DNA from: Chloroflexota bacterium
Lineage (GTDB): Bacteria > Chloroflexota > Anaerolineae > Anaerolineales > UBA4823
Reading direction: 5' to 3'
Length of the DNA: 10,387 nucleotides
Assembly (NCBI GenBank): GCA_021849525.1
Contig: JAJZSS010000025.1
Span: 1 to 10,387, forward strand
Below are positions 1 through 5,344 of this stretch, piece by piece. Both the position numbers and the translations under genes were made by a program. The notes below the pieces were generated by a model. The model did not search any database. It saw only the letters and a program-made list of their open reading frames with translations, and had not been told where the DNA came from. How positions within the stretch are numbered: position 1 is the stretch's first letter; the number at the start of each line of letters is the position of its first letter.

Positions 1-384
1 TGTAAAAGCGGCATATAAATCTTTAGCGTCCATAGCGATATTTCCTTTCATGTGTTGGATGGTGCTCTCAACCGTCCGCACCAGCTGGTCCAGGCGTCCC
101 CGGCGTTCCAGCAAGGCCTGGCGGTGCTGCTCCAGGGCAGGCAGCAGGTCGAAGTCGGGGCGGTCCAGGGTATGCTGGATCTCGTCCAGACTCATGCCAA
201 GCTCGCGCAGGAACAGGATCTGCTGGAGGCGGAGTAAAGCCTCTGCCTGGTAGACCCGGTAACCGTTCACAGGATTGCGGGTTGGGCGGAGTAAGCCGAT
301 CTCGTCGTAATAGTGCAGCGTGCGTGGGCTGACCCCGGCGACTGCGGCGAGCTGTTTGACAGAATAACGCGTTTCTCTGAGCAT
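1..384 (-). CDS. MerR-family (TipA-like) transcriptional regulator, partial at window edge
   Basis: The gene starts with ATG at 384-382 and reads without a stop to base 1, so only the first 128 residues are seen. Residues 7-45 form a MerR winged helix-turn-helix: YSVKQLAAVAGVSPRTLHYYDE, split here as YSVKQLAAVAGVSPR then TLHYYDE, followed by IGLLRPTRN and GYRVY. Next comes the usual helix LLRLQQILFLRELGMSLDEI, then a coiled-coil region (about 81-112, ending LVRTVESTIQHM) that dimerises family members. The last visible residues, MDAKDLYAAF, resemble the junction to the TipAS ligand-binding domain of TipAL-type proteins, which would lie outside the window. Family members bend or untwist promoters with overlong spacers, often including their own; such a promoter lies directly upstream at 391-421. 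No Shine-Dalgarno sequence precedes the ATG. The ligand cannot be told. The family call is firm; the TipA subgroup is probable. Confidence 0.88.
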   Translation of the reverse strand, partial: MLRETRYSVKQLAAVAGVSPRTLHYYDEIGLLRPTRNPVNGYRVYQAEALLRLQQILFLRELGMSLDEIQHTLDRPDFDLLPALEQHRQALLERRGRLDQLVRTVESTIQHMKGNIAMDAKDLYAAFT

Positions 385-390
385 GGGACC

Positions 391-421
391 ATTCTAAACT
401 ATACCGTAACGTTAATGTCAA
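391..421 (-). promoter_or_regulatory. MerR-type promoter with 19-bp spacer, probably autoregulated and leaderless
   Basis: On the minus strand, TTGACA (421-416) is a perfect -35 box and TAGAAT (396-391) a good -10 box, separated by 19 bp (415-397). An overlong 19-bp spacer is the hallmark of promoters activated by MerR proteins. The spacer contains the palindrome TAACGTTA (407-414), a possible operator core. Only six bases (GGTCCC) separate the -10 box from the ATG at 384, which puts the expected transcript start at or beside the A of the start codon. Confidence 0.65.
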
Positions 422-435
422 GAGGGAATTAATAT

Positions 436-470
436 AATCAAGCCGGGAAGATGAGCTTCTCGGCTTGATT
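436..470 (-). terminator. Hairpin between the decarboxylase operon and the MerR gene, likely terminator
   Basis: Bases 436-450 pair with 456-470 in a 15-bp stem (one G-T pair) around the 5-base loop 451-455. It begins 31 bases past the stop codon of the beta subunit and ends 15 bp before the -35 box of the MerR promoter. On the minus strand the stem is followed by ATATTAATT rather than a clean T-run, so termination may be imperfect. The position between two same-strand units supports the call. Confidence 0.6.
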
Positions 471-501
471 CATGACTAATAATAGACAGCTTTTGTGGGT
501 A

Positions 502-1629
502 CTAGATCATGCCGCTGACCAGGGCAAGCAGTATCCCACCGGCCATCACGCTGCCCAGCTGTCCGGCGGTATTGGCACCCATGGCGTGCATCAGCACGAA
601 ATTTTCGAAGTCTTCTTCCTGAGCGACCTGGGCGACCAGGCGGCCTGCCATGGGGAAGGCGCTGATGCCGGCGGCTCCGATCAACGGATTGATCTTACCG
701 CCGCTGACAAATGCCAGGAACTTGCCGAAGAGCAGCCCGGCGACCGTATCCAGGGTGAAAGCCAGCAAGCCCAGCAGCAGGATGGACAGCGTTTGCAGGT
801 TCAGGAAACTGCCGGCGATCATCGTGGAGCCGATGGTGATCCCCAGGAAGAGGGTGGCAATGTTGGCGATCTCATTTTGAGCCGCTTTGCTCAGGCGATC
901 AACCACGCCGCTCTCGCGCAGCAAGTTGCCCAGCATCAGCATGCTGATCAGGGGGGTGGCGTCGGGGACGAGCAGACCCACCAGCAGCGTGGTCAGGATG
1001 GGGAACAATATCCGCGCCCGTTTAGAAACCGGGCGGGGGGCGTATTCCATACGGATCAGCCGTTCTTTACGGGTGGTGAGCAGCTTCATCAAGGGCGGCT
1101 GGATAATCGGCACCAGGCTCATATAGGAATAGGCTGCCACGGCAATCGGCGCCAGTAGCTCGGGTGCCAGCTTGGTGGCAACGAATATTGAGGTCGGCCC
1201 ATCGATCGCCCCGATCACACCGATCGAAGCTGCCTGGTTGAGGGGAAAGCCCAGCAGAGTCGCCAGGATGAGGGTGCCGAAAATACCGAACTGCCCGGCT
1301 GCGCCCAGCAGGACGAGCTGGGGCAGCGCCAGCAAGGGGCTGAAATCGATCATCGCCCCCACGCCAATGAAGATCAGCAGGGGGAAGAGCTCGGTGCGAA
1401 TCCCGGCATCATATAGCACGGTGAACAGGCCACCCTCGCCCAGCATGCCGGTCATGGGGATGTTGGCGACGATACAACCAAATCCGATTGGCAGCAGCAA
1501 AACAGGCTCATATTCTTTCAGCACTGCCAGGGCGATCAGCGTGGCACCAACCAGGATCATGAAGGTGTTTCCCAAAGTGAAACTGGCGAGGCCTTTGGTC
1601 AGCTCGGCAAGCAACAGGGAAAAATCCAT
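502..1629 (-). CDS. mmdB: Sodium ion-translocating decarboxylase, membrane beta subunit (MmdB/OadB/GcdB family)
   Basis: This 375-residue, strongly hydrophobic protein is the ion channel subunit. It takes carboxybiotin from the biotin carrier, decarboxylates it and exports Na+ across the cytoplasmic membrane. Signature segments in order are FPLLIFIGVGAMIDFSPLLA (82-101), GAIDGPTSIF (140-149), YSYMSLVPIIQPPLMK (167-182), NPLIGAAGISAFPMAGR (314-330) and HAMGANTAGQLGS (348-360). The residues known to matter in Klebsiella OadB (Asp203, Tyr229, Asn373, Gly377, Ser382, Arg389) match Asp143, Tyr169, Asn314, Gly318, Ser323 and Arg330 here, with the same relative spacing within each segment. It begins 10 bases after the biotin subunit stop, with GAGG five bases before the ATG, and is the last gene of its operon. 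The family alone cannot separate methylmalonyl-CoA from glutaconyl-CoA or oxaloacetate enzymes; the symbol follows from the carboxyltransferase gene in the operon. Length is normal for the family. Confidence 0.93.
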   Translation of the reverse strand: MDFSLLLAELTKGLASFTLGNTFMILVGATLIALAVLKEYEPVLLLPIGFGCIVANIPMTGMLGEGGLFTVLYDAGIRTELFPLLIFIGVGAMIDFSPLLALPQLVLLGAAGQFGIFGTLILATLLGFPLNQAASIGVIGAIDGPTSIFVATKLAPELLAPIAVAAYSYMSLVPIIQPPLMKLLTTRKERLIRMEYAPRPVSKRARILFPILTTLLVGLLVPDATPLISMLMLGNLLRESGVVDRLSKAAQNEIANIATLFLGITIGSTMIAGSFLNLQTLSILLLGLLAFTLDTVAGLLFGKFLAFVSGGKINPLIGAAGISAFPMAGRLVAQVAQEEDFENFVLMHAMGANTAGQLGSVMAGGILLALVSGMI

Positions 1630-1639
1630 GGGAACCTCG

Positions 1640-2113
1640 CTAGCCTGCGTATTCCATCAGCACAGTTTGATGCTGGACGGTTTCACCGATATTAACGGCA
1701 ATGGTCGCAATCACCCCGGCCCGCGTGGCGCGGATCATATTTTTCATCTTCATGGCTTCGATGATGCACAGCTCCTGCCCGGGTTCAACCGGGTCACCAA
1801 CCTTGACTTTGATCGCCACAATTACGCCGGGCAATGGGGCCTTGACAGTTTTGCTGCTGCCGGCTGACTGGGAAGCCGGCTGGGTGGGGTTGGATTGGGG
1901 CGCAGAGGTGGACGCAGCTGGCACCGGCGTGGGGCTTGCCGGCGCCGTAACGGCGGGCTGCGCTGGCGCGGCTGAAATTTCTCGCGCAGTGGTCAGGTTT
2001 TCAGGCCAGACCTCGATCTCAGTTCCATCCACGATGACCTGGATGGGCGTCGAGTGGAGATCGAGGATCTTCACATCATAGACTTTACCGTCGACTTTGA
2101 TGGTGTAGTTCAT
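1640..2113 (-). CDS. mmdC: Biotin carrier subunit of the sodium-pumping decarboxylase
   Basis: The 157-residue protein carries the CO2 group between the carboxyltransferase and the membrane beta subunit. The N-terminal 40 residues (MNYTIKVDGKVYDVKI...) are the short beta domain usual in decarboxylase biotin subunits. Residues about 47-88 are a flexible Ala/Pro/Ser/Thr linker. Residues 89-156 form the biotinyl domain (VKAPLPGVIVAIKVKVGDPV, then EAMKMKN at 119-125), in which Lys122 is the lysine expected to be biotinylated by biotin ligase. The domain ends in the normal hydrophobic strand (TVLMEYAG). Its ATG overlaps the stop codon of the small membrane subunit gene by four bases (ATGA), and GAGG lies nine bases upstream. 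The flanking mmd genes set its role; alone it could serve any biotin-dependent decarboxylase or carboxylase. Confidence 0.93.
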   Translation of the reverse strand: MNYTIKVDGKVYDVKILDLHSTPIQVIVDGTEIEVWPENLTTAREISAAPAQPAVTAPASPTPVPAASTSAPQSNPTQPASQSAGSSKTVKAPLPGVIVAIKVKVGDPVEPGQELCIIEAMKMKNMIRATRAGVIATIAVNIGETVQHQTVLMEYAG

Positions 2114-2427
2114 CGGGTTCGGCCTCGTTTATTTAAAATATTGGAACGCATCACCGCCTGCCAGGCTGAGACAAATGCCGTGGGCGGTTCTGGAAAAGCG
2201 CGGGGTGCATTCAGGTTGAGCGGCTCAGAGAGGGCGACAGCCACCGCTGCGGCAGCGGCGCGTTTCTTGCGCTCGATCTCCAGCATTTCAGGCTCGGCCG
2301 GGGTCTCCGTTTCGCGGGCCAGGCGTACCAGTGCGTTCATCACGCCCCAGAGCAGGAGGAGGGCCAGAAAGACCAGCCCCATACCGATCAGGGTGATCAT
2401 AAGAGCGTTGGACATATTTTCAGCCAT
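2110..2427 (-). CDS. mmdD: Small membrane subunit of the sodium-pumping decarboxylase (OadG/MmdD family)
   Basis: The protein has 105 residues, with one membrane helix near the N-terminus (about residues 9-30, MITLIGMGLVFLALLLLWGV), an acidic then basic stretch (ETPAEPEMLEIERKKR) and an Ala/Val-rich segment. It ends in a basic tail containing SAWQAV and KRGRTR. This layout, a short anchor with a charged cytoplasmic tail, is that of OadG gamma and MmdD delta chains, which hold the carboxyltransferase on the membrane complex. The sequence is weakly conserved in this family, so position matters: it sits between the carboxyltransferase and biotin subunit genes, as in the mmdADCB order described for Propionigenium modestum. 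I prefer the ATG at 2427 (AGG seven bases upstream, overlapping the previous stop region) over the in-frame ATG at 2415, which has no ribosome binding site. It begins eight bases after the carboxyltransferase gene. Confidence 0.85.
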   Translation of the reverse strand: MAENMSNALMITLIGMGLVFLALLLLWGVMNALVRLARETETPAEPEMLEIERKKRAAAAAVAVALSEPLNLNAPRAFPEPPTAFVSAWQAVMRSNILNKRGRTR

Positions 2428-2435
2428 GGCCGCGC

Positions 2436-4001
2436 CTATACCGGGATATTCCCGTGCTTGCGCGCCGGGGCAATCGATACTTTATCTCGCAAGGCTGCCA
2501 GCGAGGCGATGATCTTGGGGCGGGTCTCACGAGGTTCGACAATATCATCGACATACCCGGCGCGGGCTGCGTAATAAGGGTTGTTGAAGCGGTCACGGTA
2601 ATCTTCCACCAGGCTCTGGCGTTCTTGAGCGGGATCAGCGGCGGAGGTGATCTGTTTTTTAAACAGGATGTTGACAGCGCCTTCAGCGCCCATCACGGCG
2701 ATCTCAGCGCTCGGCCAGGCATAGGTGACGTCGGTCCCCAGGAATTTGCTGGACATGACCACATACGCTCCGCCATAGGCTTTGCGAGTGATGACGGTGA
2801 CCTTGGGAACAGTGGCTTCCGAATAGGCGTATAAGAGCTTGGCGCCATGCCGGATCACCCCGCCGTGTTCCTGGCCGATTCCCGGCAGGAAGCCAGGCGA
2901 GTCAACGAAAGTCACCAGCGGGATATTGAAGCAGTCGCACATGCGCACAAAGCGAGCCATTTTATCGGCCGAATTGATGTCGATCACCCCGGCCATGGCG
3001 CTTGGCTCCTGGGCAACGATACCCACGCTGTGGCCGCCGATGCGCGCCAGGCCGACAATGGCATTGGGCGCCCAGGTAGGCTGGATCTCAATGAAACTGC
3101 CCTGATCGATGACATGCAGGATGACTTCGTGCATACTGTAAGACTCGGACGGGCTGAGGGGGACGATGTGATTCAGGACCTCATCCATGCGCAGGGGATC
3201 GTCGACCGGCGGCTGGTAGGGAGGATTCTCGACATTGTTGGAGGGGAAATACCCGAGCAAGCGCCGCGCCAGGAGCAGGGCATCGGTTTCGGATTCCGTC
3301 GCCAGATGGGCTGTTCCGGAAATTCCCAGATGGACTGCTGCGCCTCCCAGGCTCTCGGCGTCTGTGGTCTCTCCGGTCACGGTCTTGATCACCTCGGGAC
3401 CGGTGAGGAACATGAATGATTTTTCTTCGACCATGATGATCAGGTCGGTGAGGGCCGGTGAGTAAGCCGCCCCACCCGCGCACGGGCCCAGCATCAGGCT
3501 GATCTGGGGGATGACGCCGGAATACTGGGCATTGCGCCGGAAAATTTCGGCATAACCGCCCAGGCTTTTGACGCCTTCCTGGATGCGCGCCCCACCTGAA
3601 TCGATCAATCCAATGATCGGCGCGCCGTTGCGTACAGCCAGGTCCATTACCCGGCATATCTTGTGACTCTGCATCTCGGAGAGCGTGCCGCCGTACACGG
3701 TAAAATCCTGGGCATACACATAGATGGTCCGCCCGTCGATCTGCCCATAACCGGTCACGACGCCGTCGCCCATGAATTTTTCATTGGCAATTCCCATTTC
3801 ATCTCCCTGGTGGGTGATATAGGGTTCCAGTTCATTGAAGGTGCCTGGATCGAGCAGGATATCCAGGCGCTCCCGGGCAGTGAGCTTGCCTTTGGCATGC
3901 TGAATTTTGATGCGCTCGGCTCCGCCGCCCTGGCGGATTTTTTCGCGGACGCTGCGCAGCTCTACAATGCGTGGGTCCTCGTGAGTAAATTCTTCGGGCA
4001 T
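2436..4001 (-). CDS. mmdA: Acyl-CoA carboxyltransferase, probably methylmalonyl-CoA decarboxylase alpha subunit
   Basis: This 521-residue protein transfers the carboxyl group of an acyl-CoA, most likely (S)-methylmalonyl-CoA, to biotin on the carrier subunit, giving propionyl-CoA. It has both crotonase-like halves of the propionyl-CoA carboxylase beta family. The N-terminal half holds SGGARIQEGV (135-144) and GPCAGGAAYSPAL (172-184). The C-terminal half holds VDSPGFLPG (367-375), RKAYGGAYVVMSSK (406-419), WPSAEIAVMGAEGAVNI (429-445) and the usual ending RKHGNIPV. An in-frame TTG at 4028 would add nine residues, but the ATG at 4001 is preceded by AAGGAG ten bases upstream and matches family length (about 510), so I use it. 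It is the first gene of the operon, with a promoter at 4070-4098. The membrane subunits in the operon argue for a decarboxylase rather than a propionyl-CoA carboxylase. Glutaconyl-CoA decarboxylase alpha chains are longer, and oxaloacetate decarboxylase uses an unrelated alpha chain. Confidence 0.9.
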   Translation of the reverse strand: MPEEFTHEDPRIVELRSVREKIRQGGGAERIKIQHAKGKLTARERLDILLDPGTFNELEPYITHQGDEMGIANEKFMGDGVVTGYGQIDGRTIYVYAQDFTVYGGTLSEMQSHKICRVMDLAVRNGAPIIGLIDSGGARIQEGVKSLGGYAEIFRRNAQYSGVIPQISLMLGPCAGGAAYSPALTDLIIMVEEKSFMFLTGPEVIKTVTGETTDAESLGGAAVHLGISGTAHLATESETDALLLARRLLGYFPSNNVENPPYQPPVDDPLRMDEVLNHIVPLSPSESYSMHEVILHVIDQGSFIEIQPTWAPNAIVGLARIGGHSVGIVAQEPSAMAGVIDINSADKMARFVRMCDCFNIPLVTFVDSPGFLPGIGQEHGGVIRHGAKLLYAYSEATVPKVTVITRKAYGGAYVVMSSKFLGTDVTYAWPSAEIAVMGAEGAVNILFKKQITSAADPAQERQSLVEDYRDRFNNPYYAARAGYVDDIVEPRETRPKIIASLAALRDKVSIAPARKHGNIPV

Positions 4002-4069
4002 GGTTTCAAGTCTCCTTGGGATATTCAATCCTTACCCCATAAACACGAATCAAAAAGCCGACCGATTGA

Positions 4070-4098
4070 ATCATACCAATTAATCGGATGGCTGTCAG
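4070..4098 (-). promoter_or_regulatory. Sigma-70-like promoter of the mmd operon
   Basis: On the minus strand CTGACA (4098-4093) and TATGAT (4075-4070) are separated by exactly 17 bp (4092-4076). A TGG just before the -10 box makes an extended -10 (TGnTATGAT). Transcription would start near 4063, giving a leader of about 60 bases before the mmdA ATG at 4001. No clear operator or riboswitch fold was seen in that leader. Confidence 0.65.
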
Positions 4099-4153
4099 TG
4101 ACGTTCATCATCGTTTTATCCATTGAAAAACATAACAAAAGTGCGGATTCCTG

Positions 4154-4162
4154 TGGTAGTAT
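4154..4162 (+). promoter_or_regulatory. Possible extended -10 element for the LysM gene
   Basis: TGGTAGTAT fits an extended -10 pattern (TGn followed by TAGTAT, 4 of 6 consensus bases) and lies 45 bases before the LysM ATG. TATAAC at 4168-4173 is a rival -10. Neither has a recognisable -35 box at 16-18 bp, so this is weak. The region is AT-rich compared with its surroundings, as expected of a divergent promoter region. Confidence 0.28.
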
Positions 4163-4207
4163 AGGCTTATAACTTCCAGAGCCACAAGGAGTTAGAAAGG
4201 ATAGGAT

Positions 4208-4786
4208 ATGAAAAAGATCACTCAACTTGTTATTGCAACCTTACTTACATTTTCGTTCCTGGCTATGCCATTTGGCAGCCTGGATCGGGTTGCAGTAGCC
4301 CAGACCTGCACAGTGAACCATTCTGTAGCGTCTGGAGAAACTCTGTCGTCGATTGCGGTGAAATATGATGTCGATTGGACGGTAATCGCTACGGCAAATA
4401 ACCTCAAAGAGCCTTATTCCATCTTTGTTGGGCAGTCGCTGTGTATACCGGGGAGCACCACGTCAACCTCGACCACAGGGACAACCACCACCAGCACATC
4501 CAAGAAACCCACCATTACCTTCTCAATAGAGGGCAACCGTCTGTATCTTGAGACTAGCGGCTTCACAAAGAAGAGCACCTGGTATGTCAAGATTGGGAGC
4601 GGTCCGTACCGTGTCGCCGAGCTGACCAAGATTGGTCTGCACCTGGTGCGCAAGGACACAACCACGTCATCGTCATTCCGCGTCCCCAAGAAACTCCAGG
4701 ATGCTCGCTACTTGACCCTGTGCTTGAAGAACGCCCGGACGGATGAAGTGCGCTGCAGCACAATCCTCAATCCCAACGCCCGATAA
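4208..4786 (+). CDS. Secreted LysM-domain protein
   Basis: The 192-residue protein begins with a signal peptide: MKK, a hydrophobic core to about residue 22, and an AVA cleavage motif at 29-31 just before Gln32. Residues 37-81 are one LysM domain (SVASGETLSSIAVKYDVDW, NNL, VGQSLCIP), a fold that binds N-acetylglucosamine-containing glycans such as peptidoglycan. Cys34 and Cys79 flank it and may form a disulfide outside the cell. Residues 83-99 are a Thr/Ser linker. Residues about 101-192 form a beta-rich region with Cys172 and Cys183 that I do not recognise; no catalytic motif is visible. The ATG has AAAGGA six bases upstream. The gene stands alone, divergent from the mmd operon and convergent with aroQ, with its own terminator. 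It is probably a wall-associated or extracellular glycan-binding protein; its exact job is unknown. Confidence 0.87.
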   Translation: MKKITQLVIATLLTFSFLAMPFGSLDRVAVAQTCTVNHSVASGETLSSIAVKYDVDWTVIATANNLKEPYSIFVGQSLCIPGSTTSTSTTGTTTTSTSKKPTITFSIEGNRLYLETSGFTKKSTWYVKIGSGPYRVAELTKIGLHLVRKDTTTSSSFRVPKKLQDARYLTLCLKNARTDEVRCSTILNPNAR

Positions 4787-4811
4787 TTCCCTGACCCGGT
4801 TCTAAAAATAA

Positions 4812-4848
4812 GACGCCCTGGAGCAAATTTCCAGGGCGTCCTTTTATT
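4812..4848 (+). terminator. Strong intrinsic terminator, probably bidirectional
   Basis: GACGCCCTGGA (4812-4822) pairs perfectly with TCCAGGGCGTC (4830-4840) around a 7-base loop and is followed by CTTTTATT on the plus strand. It starts 25 bases after the LysM stop codon. Read on the minus strand, the same stem is followed by TTATTTTTAG, so it can also end the aro operon, whose last stop codon is at 4904. Confidence 0.9.
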
Positions 4849-4903
4849 CTAATAAGTTGGGCTCGCAATGGCTGCCCGTAATTCTGTACCCGAGTTGATG
4901 ATT

Positions 4904-5344
4904 TCACCTTTGATCGAAATGTGCTACCAGGGCGCGCAAACCGAGCAGGTAGGATTGAGCGCCAAATCCGGAGATAGTGCCGATACAGACCGGGGCAATC
5001 AGGGATCGCTGGCGGAACTCCTCGCGCTTATAGATGTTGGAGAGATGAACTTCGACTGTGGGCAGGTTGACCGCCGTGATGGCATCTCTCAATGCTACCG
5101 AAGTGTGCGTGTAGCCGGCTGCGTTACAGACGATACCGGCTGCCCAGCCCCGGGCTTCGTGGATCAGCTCGATGAGCTGTCCTTCGCTGTTCGACTGCCG
5201 CGGATGGACGCTGACCCCAAGCTCCGCCGCCAGATCACTCAGCAGGGCATTGATTTCATCCAGGGTCTGGCTGCCGTAGATTTCCGGTTCGCGCAGCCCC
5301 AGCAGGTTGAGATTAGGTCCATGCAGGATCAGAATAGCGTGCAT
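4904..5344 (-). CDS. aroQ: 3-dehydroquinate dehydratase, type II
   Basis: The enzyme removes water from 3-dehydroquinate to give 3-dehydroshikimate, step three of the shikimate pathway, in the cytoplasm. At 146 residues it has the normal type II length and motifs: [19 protein letters not shown] (6-24), [17 protein letters not shown] (73-89), [15 protein letters not shown] (97-111) and GFG (126-128). By comparison with the Mycobacterium tuberculosis enzyme the active-site residues are Asn11, Arg18, the catalytic Tyr23, Asn74, His80, His100 and Arg111. All are present. Type II enzymes form dodecamers. The ATG lies inside the end of aroKB (16-base overlap) with GAGGTG five bases upstream. This is the last gene of the aro operon and is followed by the shared terminator. 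Confidence 0.96.
   Translation of the reverse strand: MHAILILHGPNLNLLGLREPEIYGSQTLDEINALLSDLAAELGVSVHPRQSNSEGQLIELIHEARGWAAGIVCNAAGYTHTSVALRDAITAVNLPTVEVHLSNIYKREEFRQRSLIAPVCIGTISGFGAQSYLLGLRALVAHFDQR

Noticed and set aside
472..1158. Long plus-strand open frame opposite mmdB
   Set aside because: It mirrors the codon bias of the opposite gene; the translation is Gln/His-rich with no domain, while the minus strand encodes a clear beta subunit.
1172..1867. Plus-strand open frame of 231 codons opposite mmdB and mmdC
   Set aside because: It spans two real genes on the other strand, has low-complexity composition and no recognisable motif.
2847..3419. Plus-strand open frame of 190 codons opposite mmdA
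   Set aside because: Antisense shadow of a highly conserved carboxyltransferase; its translation resembles no family I recognise.
4002..4028. TTG start giving mmdA nine extra residues
   Set aside because: The extension would contain the strong AAGGAG ribosome binding site of the downstream ATG and is not conserved in the family.
4002..4207. Riboswitch or regulatory RNA in the mmd or LysM leader
   Set aside because: No multi-stem fold or known riboswitch motif was found by eye; only the promoter elements reported are supportable.
4025..4225. Minus-strand open frame of 66 codons between mmdA and the LysM gene
   Set aside because: It covers the divergent promoter region and overlaps the LysM start, has no good ribosome binding site or domain, and its composition is that of non-coding DNA.
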